Below are positions 51,496-62,685 of a stretch of 64,000 bases of DNA, in pieces. Every line of letters starts with the position of its first letter. Positions within the stretch are counted from its first letter, which is position 1. The notes beneath the pieces were generated by a model, which was not told the origin of the DNA, did no database searches, and worked only from the letters and a program-made list of their open reading frames with translations. The DNA is from UBA2160 sp964588665 (GTDB lineage: Bacteria; Chloroflexota; Dehalococcoidia; Lucifugimonadales; UBA1123). Location of the stretch: the NCBI GenBank assembly GCA_964588665.1, contig CAZPQQ010000002.1, forward strand, positions 62,001 through 126,000, given 5' to 3'. Made by a program: the position numbers and the translations under genes.

Positions 51496-53091
51496 ATGGC
51501 AAAGATGACGGGGGGACAGGCGCTGGCCAAGTCCCTGTACCGAGAAGGCGTTCGCGTGATATTCGGTCTGCCGGGCGTCCAGCTCTATCACCTGATGGAC
51601 GGTCTCTACGACGAGACCGGCATTCGGTTCATCAACACCCGACACGAGCAGGCCACCGCATACATGGCCGACGGGTACGCCAGAGCTTCCGGCGGCATCG
51701 GAGCGGCGCTCGTGGTGCCGGGTCCCGGGCTTCAGAACGCCAGCGCTGCAATCGGCACGGCGTACGCCGCGTCATCACCCGTGTTCGTTGTCGCGGGGCA
51801 GGTGGAGCGGGACATGATCGGCGTCGACCGGGGCGTCCTGCACGAGATCAACGACCAGTTGGACACTATCCGTCCTGTGACCAAGTGGGCCCACCGGATA
51901 CTGGACCCGACCGAGATTCCATCCGCGGTGCACGAGGCCATGCATCAACTCAAGACCGGCAGGCCCAGGCCCGTCGAGATCGAGATACCGCCTGAAACAC
52001 TTTCCGACGAGGCTGACATAGAGCTGCTGGAGCCGGGCATATTCGAGCGTCCGCCCGCGGACGCCGCCAGGTTGCGCGAAGCCGCCAAGATGATCGGCGA
52101 GGCGTCTAATCCTCTGATCTACGTCGGCGGAGGGGCAGTCGCCTCGGACGCGGGCGGCGCGTTGGTCAAGATCGCCGAATTCCTTCAGGCGCCGGTCATG
52201 ACGACTGCGGAGGGCAAAGGCGCCATCTCAGACCGGCATTACCTTTCCATGGGCGGATTCCGATTCCGGAACGACCCGTGGATGGACCGCATGCGCAAAC
52301 ACGACCTCGTGTTGGCGGTGGGGACGAGGCTAGCGAACCCCAACGTGCTCAGCCAGAAGGTCGTCCAGATCGACATCGACGATGCGGAGTTGGGACGCAA
52401 CTATGATGACACGTTCGGATTGCAGGGGGATGCGCGGCGAACCCTCGAGGAGCTACAGAAGTTGTTGTCGGCCAGCGGCGCCCCGCGCCAGAACCGGCAA
52501 GCGGAGATGGAGGAGCTGAAGGCGGAGCGCGCCAACCCGGATTTTCGCGTCGAACCGCAGCACGGCTACACGCAGGCAATTCGCAACGCAATGCCCGACG
52601 ACGGGATCATCGTGGCGGGCATGACCCAAATCGGATACTACAGTCGCTCGAACTTCCCCGTTTACGAACCGCGGACGTACCTGACCTCGTCCTACTTCGG
52701 CAACCTGGGATTCGCCTACCCTGTCGCGTTGGGAGCGAAGGTCGCGAAGCCCGACAAAGCGGTGGTGGCGGTGTCCGGCGACGGCGGCTTCCTGTTCAAC
52801 TCACAGGAGCTGGCAACCGCCGTAAAGCATAAAATCAACGCCGTCGTCGTCGTGTTCAATGACAACGCGTTCGGCAACGTGCTCCGAGATCAGACAAACA
52901 GGTTCAACGGGCGAACCATCGGGTCCGAAGTCCACAATCCCGACTTCGTGAAGCTGGCGGAGGCGTATGGCGCGCGAGGAGTCCTGGCCAACGGCGCCGC
53001 CGAACTCGAAGCAGCGCTGTCCGAATCGCTGGCAATCGAAGCCCCGACGTTGATTGAGGTTCCAGTCGGCATGATGCCATCGCCGTTCTAG
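51496..53091 (+). CDS. Thiamine pyrophosphate enzyme (acetolactate synthase/benzoylformate decarboxylase family)
   Basis: A 531-residue TPP enzyme with the PYR, central and PP domains in order. The PYR domain has VIFGLPGVQLYHLMDGLYD and the catalytic glutamate in RHEQATAYMADGYARASG. The PP domain has GDGGFLFNSQELATAV...NDNAFGNV, the Mg-TPP motif GDG..N. It resembles AlsS-like or ILV-type carboligases but is not flanked by a small (regulatory) subunit, so biosynthetic acetolactate synthase is uncertain; oxalyl-CoA, sulfopyruvate or benzoylformate type are alternatives. It follows the LLM oxidoreductase; the two may act in the same catabolic route, which is a guess from position. ATG 51496 has GAGGAG upstream. 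Confidence 0.88.
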   Translation: MAKMTGGQALAKSLYREGVRVIFGLPGVQLYHLMDGLYDETGIRFINTRHEQATAYMADGYARASGGIGAALVVPGPGLQNASAAIGTAYAASSPVFVVAGQVERDMIGVDRGVLHEINDQLDTIRPVTKWAHRILDPTEIPSAVHEAMHQLKTGRPRPVEIEIPPETLSDEADIELLEPGIFERPPADAARLREAAKMIGEASNPLIYVGGGAVASDAGGALVKIAEFLQAPVMTTAEGKGAISDRHYLSMGGFRFRNDPWMDRMRKHDLVLAVGTRLANPNVLSQKVVQIDIDDAELGRNYDDTFGLQGDARRTLEELQKLLSASGAPRQNRQAEMEELKAERANPDFRVEPQHGYTQAIRNAMPDDGIIVAGMTQIGYYSRSNFPVYEPRTYLTSSYFGNLGFAYPVALGAKVAKPDKAVVAVSGDGGFLFNSQELATAVKHKINAVVVVFNDNAFGNVLRDQTNRFNGRTIGSEVHNPDFVKLAEAYGARGVLANGAAELEAALSESLAIEAPTLIEVPVGMMPSPF

Positions 53092-53122
53092 TACTTACTT
53101 GCGACATTCGGCGTTAACAATA

Positions 53123-53202
53123 CCGTTCGTGGTGAGCTTGTCGAACCACCGCCCACAGGCCCTTCGACAGGCTCAGAGCCTGCCCTGAGATTTCCGAAGG
53201 GG
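53123..53202. repeat. Dispersed palindromic repeats (TTCGTGGTGAGC and CCTTCG types)
   Basis: CCGTTCGTGGTGAGCTTG at 53123-53140 is followed at 53160-53202 by a palindrome with arms CCCTTCG/CGAAGGGG and inner AGGCTCAG/CCTGAG, matching the repeat at 16518-16560. These flank the S9 peptidase gene. Confidence 0.65.
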
Positions 53203-53274
53203 CGAGCGGTATATTGTGACGGCAAGTTCCGACACTAGGAACTAGTCCGCTGGCAGTCATCGAAAGGGCGCCTA

Positions 53275-55091
<1,817 letters not shown>

Positions 55092-55114
55092 TCGGCGAGA
55101 AACGCCGAACTTCC

Positions 55115-55290
55115 GATTGCGGTTTCTCACCGTTGATGGTGTGCAGCCGGTGGCCTCGCGATTCGAGCCTGGCGGAGACCTCCGCGTCCAGCCTCGGGTC
55201 GATCAGCATCTGCAGCGGCCTGTAACCGCCTCCGATGCGTGGGCTCAGCCTGATGCCGCCCCTCGGGTGATATGGCGGCCAACCCACTGC
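55115..55290 (-). pseudogene. 3' fragment of a gamma-glutamyltransferase gene
   Basis: On the minus strand this reads LIDPRLDAEVSARLESRGHR, nearly identical to LIDPRLDAEVVAGLESRGHR at the C-terminus of the GGT gene at 60584. At the DNA level 55141-55215 and 60716-60790 agree at roughly 89%. Only about 45 codons are clear, with no intact frame. The stretch 55291-55658 shows no gene. Confidence 0.7.
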
Positions 55291-55509
55291 GAGCCGCGTC
55301 GTTGCCTACGCCGAGCCCAACCTCACGCAATCATGTAATTGGGCGGCGGACCGGCCAGTCATGGAAACGCGTCCGCCGGCGATCGGTCGCGCCTAACATC
55401 ATCTCGAACGACGCCTGAGCTGGACGAGAATCCATACTGAGGCAGCCACGCTCGTTAACAGCTTTGGCGCGAGCGCTACCCAGTCAGATGCTATCTAAAG
55501 ACCGATTGC

Positions 55510-55539
55510 TTGCATTGTAACCGTATTAACGCATAAAAT
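55510..55539 (+). promoter_or_regulatory. Possible sigma70-type promoter for the LAL regulator
   Basis: TTGCAT (55510-55515), an 18-base spacer and TAAAAT (55534-55539), in an AT-rich patch 120 bases upstream of the regulator start. Moderate match only. Confidence 0.4.
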
Positions 55540-55658
55540 AGCGATTGTCCAATGGTTTTGGTTTCGGTTCGTCCTCATCGTAGATGGGCTTCGTTCAGTT
55601 GACCCTAGGGTTGGCGGTTGATTGACGGACGCCATCATGTCAGGAGCCCCGATCGACC

Positions 55659-58600
55659 ATGCTTGATGTCACGTGTAGCCACAGTGACGTTCTAGCTCCC
55701 GCGTTGTGCAATGACTGCGGAGCAACTGTTGGCGTGGCCGACGCGGCGAATGAAACGTACTCTGGGAATGACCAAATCGGCCAGGTCGTTACCAGCGCTG
55801 GCTTCGTGGGCCGCCAGCGAGAGGTCGGCGAGTTGGTCGCCGGCCTGGAATGGGCTATTGCATGCCGGGGACAGGTCGTCATGCTGGCAGGCGACCCGGG
55901 AATTGGCAAAACTCGTGCCGCCCAAGAACTCGCGTCCATTGCTGATTCCCGAAACGCTGAGGTCTATTGGGGTCACTGCTACGAAAGCGCAGGGGCTCCA
56001 CCCTACTGGCCGTGGCTCCAGATAATCCGCTCTTTCGTTGACGAGTGGGACGCCGAGCGCCTCGATGCGGTGATGGGTCTTGGGGCCCAGGCCATAGGCG
56101 AGATCGTTCCTGAGCTGCGGTCCAAGTTGCCGAACCTGGAGTCCCCACAGACGTTCGATCCGGACTCCGCCCGGTTCCGGTTGTTCGATTCGATCACAAC
56201 GTCTCTGAAGAACGCCTCAACCGACCAGCCGTTTGTGCTCATCCTGGAAGACCTGCACTGGGCCGACCCCTCCTCACTGGCACTGTTGGAACACGTCGCA
56301 GGCGCTATCGCATCTTCCAACATCCTGGTCATCGGCACGTACCGCGACACAGATGTATCGCATGACCATCCTCTTTCTCGAACGCTGGGAAGCCTCGTGC
56401 GACACGCGAGCTTTCAGAGTCTTCTGCTAAGTGGTCTGAGTCTGGACGAAGTCGCCGAGTTGGTCGTCCTCGCGATAGGGAGCGACTCGTTGCCAGGTGA
56501 CGCCGAAGAGGTGCACCGCAGGACCGAAGGCAACGCGCTGTTCGTTGTCGAGCTCCTCAAACTGTTGGCGACGTATGGGCGCGATGGGACTCCCACGTGG
56601 CGATTCTCTATCCCTCAAGAAATCCGAGGGGTTATCGGCAGACGCCTCAGCGGGTTGTCAAATCGTTGCAATCAGGCGCTTACCGTCGCTTCGGTCATTG
56701 GCAGGGAGTTCGACTTCGATCTGCTATCTCGGTTTACCGGCAGCCCTGACGACGACTTGTTGGACGTTGTGGACGAGGCTGTGGAAGCGCGGGTGATCGA
56801 AGACATGCCGGGGGCGACCGAGAGATACCGGTTCAGTCACGCGTTGATCGAGCAGACGCTCTGTGAAAGGCAGACCACGAGTCGAAGGGCGAGACTGCAC
56901 TCACGGATCGGCGATGCACTTGAGGACGTCTACGGCAGGGACGCCGAAGCACACGCATCCGAGCTTGTGTCCCATTATTCCAGATCACCTAGACGACAGG
57001 ACTTGGAGAAGGCTTTGCGATACGGGAACTTGGCGGCGAATCAGGCCGCCTCGGTCTACGCGTACGGCGAGGCGGCGGCCTATCTGGAACAATGTTTGGA
57101 GACCCAACAAACGCTCGATCCGCACGACAATGAGACGCGCGGCGACCTGCTCATCGATTTGGGTGAGACGCTGGTAGTTGCCGGGTACCCCAAACGGGCG
57201 TTCGCAGAGATTGCGCCCGAAGCGTTCGCAATGGCTGAAGCGGCGGATGAGAGCGGTCGGGCGTTTCGAGCTTGCCGCGTCGCAATTCGGGGATTGATGA
57301 CATTCGGAGCAGCTACGGCAATTTCAACGTCCGAGTTTCGCAAATGGGCCGAGCGTGCGGAGCCGGAAACGACCGATCGAATTGAAGCCGACGTGGCGAT
57401 GGCTGGTCCCAGATACAGTGCCCGGGAATACCTTGAAGCCTGGCGATTGGTGAATCAGGCTTTGAGCCTAGCGCACCAGTTGGGCGAACCCGAATACGTC
57501 GTAACCTGCAACTGGCAGTTGTTGGGATGGACGTGGCCTCCTCAGTATCAGAAAGAGCTGTTCGAGATTGCGCGTAGATCTGCGGACTCGCCAGTTCCCG
57601 ACGTAGACCCCAGACTGCGCGGCGAATTCCTTGGAACGATTTTAAAGTTTCTGCTGGCCGCAGGAGACGGGGACCGCGCTTGGCGCATGTGGGATGAATA
57701 CATAGAATTCGTGGAGCGGACAAATATCCCATTGTTGCGGACCCTCGCCCTCGCCGGTGACATCAAAATGAAGACGTTTTTGGGCGAGTTAGAGTCTGCG
57801 GTCGAGACGATCGACCGCCTGATCGTCCGATCCAGGGAGTTGGGTTCCGCTGCTGTCGGTTTACAAATGGCAGCGACCCGTGGATTCATCCCGTTGCTGC
57901 ACCTCGGCCGGCCGGACGATGCACTGGCGATCATCCCCCAGGCAGGCCGCAACGTCGGATTGGAAGCGGAGGTTCCATCTTCAACGTTGCTGCCGGAATT
58001 CTCTTCGGTGCATGCCCTTTGTCATGCTTACGCAGGCCGTCCGACCGAAGCACACGAGAATTTCGACCTGGCGATGGCGTGGATTGAGGAAAGTTTAGCG
58101 GAAAGACGCGCGAGTGTGACCGACCTGTCGATCCTTTTGGAGACGGCCGTTCTTCTCAAAGACGTGGGCGTTGCCAACAGACTGGCGGAACAACTCGAAG
58201 TCATTGCCGGCAGTCCAGGCATCGCCCGACGATTGGGCGAGGCGGCCGTCCTGTCAGCGGATTGGAACAAGGCGCAGGAATACTTCCACAAAGCGTTGGA
58301 GGTTTCAATCAACACGCGCGACCGTCCGGAGACTGCGCTCTCCAGATTCGATATGGCCGAACTTCTGCTAGGCCACGGCCCTGGCCAGCGAGACGAGGCG
58401 ATGGAGCACTTGGATTTCGCCGTCGCCGAGTTCCAGGACATGAAGATGCAGCCCTCCTTGGCGCGCGCACTCGCTCTCAAGGAGAAGGTCGAGTCCAAGC
58501 TATCGAGACAACAACGCCACCCCGACGGACTGACCCGCAGAGAGACTCAGGTCCTGCGACTCATTGCCGCCGGCGACAGCAATCGGGAGATAGCCATCGA

Positions 58601-58722
58601 ACTAGTGCTGAGTGTACGGACGGTAGAGCGCCATATCAACAACATCTACAGGAAGAGACGCCCGTGGCAGAGCGGACGCCGTCGCATATGCGCTACGCCA
58701 CAATATGGACGACGCCACTTAG
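55659..58722 (+). CDS. LAL-type LuxR regulator with AAA ATPase, frame broken in the HTH domain
   Basis: A large ATP-binding LuxR regulator. A short N-terminal segment with C6, C17, C20 (CNDCG) leads into an AAA_16-type NTPase with GFVGRQREVGELV, Walker A GDPGIGKT (78-85), Walker B VLILEDLHWAD, and sensor residues. A long TPR-like helical middle (about residues 400-940) follows. The C-terminal LuxR HTH begins LTRRETQVLRLIAAGDSNREI (about 958) and has the recognition helix SVRTVERHINNIYRK. After AGGAAGA the frame is lost: the in-frame reading continues to 58820 as arginine-rich nonsense, while another frame gives DARGRADAVAYALRHNMDD and TAG at 58722. A two-base deletion explains it. The intrinsic terminator at 58754-58782 supports 58722 as the original end. 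Signal and targets are unknown. Confidence 0.85.
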
Positions 58723-58753
58723 AACGACGTAAGGCTCTCGCGCAAACACCCAC

Positions 58754-58782
58754 AAGGCGCTGTCGAGGCGCCTTTTTCTTTT
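58754..58782 (+). terminator. Intrinsic terminator after the LAL regulator
   Basis: AAGGCGC/GCGCCTT stem with a seven-base loop, then TTTTTCTTTT. It lies 31 bases after the natural TAG at 58722 but inside the frameshifted open frame. Confidence 0.8.
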
Positions 58783-59087
58783 GCCCAAAACTGGGTGTCC
58801 CGTTTTTTCAAGATGCGTAGTTTCGCGGATGAGGCCAACTCGCCCGCATGGATAACCTGTCTGACGTCGGGAGATTCGTCGGACGCAGATGGATCGACCC
58901 AAATGCACCCGGCGGACTCCCGACACAACGGAGGCGGATGCCCGGAAGTCATCCACGAGTTCGAGGCGGAAGAAATGCCGACCCGGCCGACCGATCGAAA
59001 GGAGTAGAACTGTCGGCAAAAAACGTCGAGCGTGATCACTAACGAATGTCCGAAAATCGGTAATAAATCTCAAACGGAGGAAATGAT
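58783..59087. other. Intergenic stretch before the secreted proteins
   Basis: No gene is recognised. It contains the 5' leader and ribosome binding site (GGAGG at 59076-59080) of the next gene. Confidence 0.5.
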
Positions 59088-59606
59088 GTGCGTACTTCCA
59101 AGCTATTGAAGGCTCGAATCTTGATTCTGTTGTCGCTGGTGGCGGTGATGTCGCTTGCGGCGGTCGCGGTAGCTCAAGCTTCCACACCTACACCGTCTAG
59201 CGGCAGCTTCTGGACCACGGGCCTCAATTACTTGACCTTCGACAAAGTGGCGGGTCAAAACACGTTCTACAGCATAGGCGTCAGCATTGAGTTCTCGGGC
59301 ACGCTGAAAGGGACCGGAGTGATCGAAGAGTCGGGAGTAATACACGGTGGCGGCGCGGGGCCCACGGTTGGTCACGCGGTCATCCACTTCACGGGCACAA
59401 TCGGCAACAGTGCCCCAGGGACCATAGACATCAGGTACAACCGAAAAAAGGATGGCGGGCTTTTTGAGAGCGTTCCATCCATCGGAGATCGAGTGTTCGT
59501 CACTAACACCGGTGCCGGTGGTTTGGCCAATCTGCACGGGACAGCGCACTTCGAAGGGTTGATTGGGGAAATGGGAAGCTACGAGGGGCAATACCACTTC
59601 GACTAG
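59088..59606 (+). CDS. Secreted small beta-barrel protein (DUF3224-like)
   Basis: A 172-residue protein with a signal peptide (LILLSLVAVMSLAAVAVAQA, cleavage near ASTPTP). The mature part is beta-rich, with SFWTTGLNYLTFDKVAGQN, VIHFTGTIGNSAPGTIDIR, FVTNTGAGGLANLHGTAHF and GSYEGQYHFD. The pattern of a GT/GN-rich strand followed by GAGGLANLHGTA is like DUF3224 and allene-oxide-cyclase-like barrels (the GxGxLxGLxGxG part is a family mark). GTG start with GGAGG at seven bases. The partner gene at 59731 is also secreted. The function is unknown. Confidence 0.72.
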   Translation: MRTSKLLKARILILLSLVAVMSLAAVAVAQASTPTPSSGSFWTTGLNYLTFDKVAGQNTFYSIGVSIEFSGTLKGTGVIEESGVIHGGGAGPTVGHAVIHFTGTIGNSAPGTIDIRYNRKKDGGLFESVPSIGDRVFVTNTGAGGLANLHGTAHFEGLIGEMGSYEGQYHFD

Positions 59607-59730
59607 TGGCACAGCAGATTGCCACAATCCCGATCTAGACGAGACCACTCAGAATGCAGTTCGTAAGAACGGGTCTTGCGCTGGCAACGACAGGAGCCAA
59701 CGGCACGAGATCGTTTAAAGGAGGAACAAC

Positions 59731-60219
59731 ATGAACAGGCGCATCGCAACAATCATCATATCCAGCATGGCATTGGCAGCGTTGCTGGGTGTTGGGGTAT
59801 CGATTGCGCGAGGACCGGACAACGGCATCAGAGGGAGCCAGGTTCGAGCTCAGGAATCAACAGGCGCCTCAGCAGGTATGTCGGACATTCCGGCCAATGC
59901 AGCGGTTACCAATCAGAAGTCCACTGCCGGAGACTCGTACAGCCTCAAGGCAGAGGATTCGCCTGATGTCCAGTCCCGTGCAATCGGCGCCAACCAGAAC
60001 GGAAATCACTCGAGCGTATTTCAGAGGAGTTCGATGTACGTTGAGCCCACCGCGGAAGAAGTGGAGCTGCTCGACCTTACGTTCGGTGGGTTCGATGGCA
60101 ACCAGAACGGGCATCGTTCGAGCGTACTTCAGAGCAGGTCGATGTACGTGGAGCCCACCGCGGAAGAAACGGAACTGCTCGACCTTGCGTTCGTTGTGCT
60201 CGTTGAACAAAACAGGTGA
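59731..60219 (+). CDS. Secreted protein with 36-residue internal repeat, unknown family
   Basis: A 162-residue protein with a signal peptide (IATIIISSMALAALLGVGVS). After a Ser/Ala/Gln-rich linker, residues 88-118 and 124-154 are two near-identical units beginning NQNG[NH], continuing with SSV[FL]Q and SMYVEPTAEE, and ending ELLDL[TA]F, with a period of 36 residues. The protein stops right after the second unit. No family is recognised. AAAGGAGGAACAAC precedes the ATG, an excellent ribosome binding site. The preceding gene is also secreted. It may be a ligand-binding or envelope repeat protein; nothing more can be said. Confidence 0.75.
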   Translation: MNRRIATIIISSMALAALLGVGVSIARGPDNGIRGSQVRAQESTGASAGMSDIPANAAVTNQKSTAGDSYSLKAEDSPDVQSRAIGANQNGNHSSVFQRSSMYVEPTAEEVELLDLTFGGFDGNQNGHRSSVLQSRSMYVEPTAEETELLDLAFVVLVEQNR

Positions 60220-60583
60220 CAGTGGCGCCCGTCACTCGGGCGCTGAAAGGCAGATCGAGAGAGGGTGCTGCCTGGCTGGATTCGTTAACCGTTCCCTAAT
60301 CGGTAGAACCTTTCCAGTCAGGCAGCGATTCCGTGCGCAGGCGTCCCGACGCCGATTCAATTCGCGTGTCGAATTTCAATGGAGTCAGAGTGCAACTGCG
60401 AAATGTGACCAGCCTGGGTTCGAGCGTGTCAAACTCGAGTTGGCGTCTTCGAAACCGCAATCTTAGGGATAGCGTTCGGCGGCGCGACGAACCGAGCGGG
60501 TCTGATGTGGCCACATGAGTTCACATACGGCGGCGTCTCGCTGCCCGCGTAACCATGGATTGCTCACCTACTCGGCAACACCC
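60220..60583. other. Intergenic stretch with a long hairpin, no gene
   Basis: No coding character is evident. It holds the hairpin at 60267-60326, listed separately. Confidence 0.5.
60267..60326 (+). other. Long hairpin downstream of the secreted repeat protein
   Basis: GCTGCCTGGCTGGA (60267-60280) pairs over 14 positions with TCCAGTCAGGCAGC (60313-60326), with one G-U pair. The 32-base loop contains a nested ACCG/CGGT hairpin (60288-60304). No T-run follows, so it is not a classical terminator; it may be a cruciform or RNA structure. Confidence 0.55.
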
Positions 60584-62284
60584 CTACACCCCTTCGGCGT
60601 GGGCCGAGTGGAAGGTGTCGACGCCGGCTCGGAAGGAGTTCGGCGACTCTCGCAGGATGGCGACTGGGCTGGCGAATGTGGTGAAGCCCGCCTGGAACTC
60701 ACCGCTGATTGCGTGGAGCCGGTGCCCTCGCGATTCGAGCCCGGCGACGACCTCCGCGTCCAGCCTCGGGTCGATCAACGTCTGCGGCAGGCTGCAGTCG
60801 ACTCGCGGAGAATCGATGGCGGCTTGAGGCCCCATGCCGAAGTCCATGATTTTGATCAGGAGCTGTGTGACGCAGTTGGTGATCATCCGCCCGCCCGACG
60901 CGCCGACGGCTAGCTTGACGCCTTCGCCGTCCATCGCGAGCATCGGAGTCATGTTGTTCAGCGGGAACTTGCCGGGCATGATCGAGTTGACTCGTCCGGG
61001 CACGGGGTCGTACCACATCATGCCGTTGTTCATGACCACGCCCGTTCCCTTGGGGATGATGCCCGAGCCGAACCCGGACATGACGGTGTTGGTCAGCGAG
61101 ACGGCGTTGCCGTCGGAGTCCATGGCGCACAGGTGGGTCGTTCCGTCGTTGACCACTGGAGCGCTGGCCACGAGCCGCGACGTGGGTTGACGGCCTTCTT
61201 CGCGCCACGGGTCTCCCGGACCGATCCGGCCAAGTTCAGCCATGTCGATCCCTTGCTGTCTTCGTGCGGTGTAGCCGTCCGACAACAGTCCGTTCCACGG
61301 AACGTCGGCGAACTCGGGATCGGCAAGGTACTCGAATCGGTCCGCGTACGCCAGCCGCGCCGACGAGATGTACGCGTGCAGCGTGTCGACGCTGTTGTGA
61401 CCCATCGACGCCACGTCGAATCCTTCCAGCAGCTTGAGCGTCATCGCGCTGGTGATGCCGGCGCATGCGAACGGCGGCACTCGGACCGTGAGGCCTCGGT
61501 AGCCGAACTCGAGGCCGCGATCCCAGACGAAGGGCTTGTACTCGGCCAGGTCACGCTCGGAGAGGATTCCTCCGTTTGCCTGGACGTCCGAGACCAACGC
61601 CTTGGCGAAGTCGCCTTTGTAAAACGCGTCTGGGCCGTCTCGACCGATCGCTTCGAGAATGTTGGCCAACTCAGGCTGACGCAGGTTCGCTCGATTGCGG
61701 CCCCTGCCAACTGGCATCGCTCCTCCGGGCATGAGCACGCGCCGGAGCTCGTCGTACTTGACCAGCATTCCCGCGAGATTGCCCGTGGCGTACAGGTTGT
61801 ACCATCCGGGAGCGAATCCGTCTCGGGCGAGCCGCACGGCCGGCGCGACGACCTCGGCCAACGGCAGCTTGCCGAGCCGCTCGTGGGCCAGGCAGAGCCC
61901 CGATACGGCTCCGGGGGTGGCGATTGATCGATACCCCTCGATGTTCTCGTTGCCGGTCACCCCTGCCCAACCGAAGCCGCCAACCGACTCCTCGCCGGTC
62001 AGCTCGTACATGTCCGGTTTCGCCGCCAACGGGCCCCGCATCGGAAAGCCGAATACCCCGCCCTTGTCCCCTACCTGGTAGACGAGATAGCCCCCGCCGC
62101 CGATTCCGCTGTAATAAGGCTCCACTACGCCCACGGCGAAACATGCGGCGACAGCGGCGTCGACCGCGTTGCCTCCGAGCCGAAGCATCTCAAGACCGGC
62201 CTGGGTCGCGTTGACGTCTTTAGTCGCCACCATCCCGCCGCTGGCTCTCGCCTCGGTCTTGTTGAAGGTGGTCATTGTGGACAT
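60584..62284 (-). CDS. ggt: Gamma-glutamyltransferase family protein
   Basis: A 566-residue Ntn-hydrolase that cleaves or transfers gamma-glutamyl groups, normally self-processed before the catalytic threonine. The large-subunit part has MVATKDVNATQAGLEMLRLGGNAVDAAVAA and IGGGGYLVY. The likely cleavage threonine is in DGTTHLCAMDSDGNAVSLTN, followed by SGFGSGIIP and the C-terminal GASGGRMITNCVTQLLIKI. There is no signal peptide, so it may be cytoplasmic. ATG 62284 gives MSTMTTFNKTEARASGG; a longer open frame to 62524 has no protein character. A 3' fragment of a related gene lies at 55115-55290. The small open frame at 62439 diverges from it. Confidence 0.9.
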   Translation of the reverse strand: MSTMTTFNKTEARASGGMVATKDVNATQAGLEMLRLGGNAVDAAVAACFAVGVVEPYYSGIGGGGYLVYQVGDKGGVFGFPMRGPLAAKPDMYELTGEESVGGFGWAGVTGNENIEGYRSIATPGAVSGLCLAHERLGKLPLAEVVAPAVRLARDGFAPGWYNLYATGNLAGMLVKYDELRRVLMPGGAMPVGRGRNRANLRQPELANILEAIGRDGPDAFYKGDFAKALVSDVQANGGILSERDLAEYKPFVWDRGLEFGYRGLTVRVPPFACAGITSAMTLKLLEGFDVASMGHNSVDTLHAYISSARLAYADRFEYLADPEFADVPWNGLLSDGYTARRQQGIDMAELGRIGPGDPWREEGRQPTSRLVASAPVVNDGTTHLCAMDSDGNAVSLTNTVMSGFGSGIIPKGTGVVMNNGMMWYDPVPGRVNSIMPGKFPLNNMTPMLAMDGEGVKLAVGASGGRMITNCVTQLLIKIMDFGMGPQAAIDSPRVDCSLPQTLIDPRLDAEVVAGLESRGHRLHAISGEFQAGFTTFASPVAILRESPNSFRAGVDTFHSAHAEGV

Positions 62285-62438
62285 GCTCAATTCAGTCCTC
62301 CGAAATCGATCAGGCGTTGTCGTGGGGGACCGCGCATCGGCCAGCGCTCGCAGGGTATCACCACCGTGGCGCCCGATCAACGCGATCCGACCGAGCCGCA
62401 ATGCCGAATGCGCGGAAGAGCGGCGGGCGACGGCTCGG

Positions 62439-62579
62439 GTGGTCACGTCGGAAGACCTCGAATGGCTCTCCCGTGAAATCACGCATACGGCCAAAGATAA
62501 CATCGACGGGGTCGACTTCGGCATGCTCGCCGAAACAGCGTTGATGCTGCGCGACTTCGTCCTCCGTACGGGCGCATGA
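62439..62579 (+). CDS. Possible small protein (46 aa), weak support
   Basis: A GTG at 62439 opens a short frame reading VVTSEDLEWLSREITHTAKD, then NIDGVDFGMLAETALMLRDF and VLRTGA. It has a helical, acidic composition unlike the arginine-rich text of shadow frames, and it diverges from ggt. GGCGGGCGACGGC upstream is only a poor ribosome binding site. No family is recognised, so it is held as doubtful. Confidence 0.35.
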   Translation: MVTSEDLEWLSREITHTAKDNIDGVDFGMLAETALMLRDFVLRTGA

Positions 62580-62650
62580 CCTCAGCCCTGCACGGTTTGA
62601 CGACGGCGGAAATACACCGAAATCCGTTACGGCCTAGGCGTGGCCGGTCT

Positions 62651-62679
62651 TTGACAAATCTCTTGTATTTTGATAGTAT
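62651..62679 (+). promoter_or_regulatory. Strong sigma70-type promoter of the candidate small RNA
   Basis: TTGACA (62651-62656), a 17-base spacer and TAGTAT (62674-62679). The predicted start is near 62686. The next coding region downstream is on the other strand, so this promoter has no gene except the small RNA. Confidence 0.75.
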
Positions 62680-62685
62680 TAATGA

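Noticed and set aside
58723..58820. C-terminal extension of the LAL regulator to 58820
   Set aside because: The text is arginine-rich, crosses an intrinsic terminator, and a conserved HTH end exists in the other frame with a stop at 58722.
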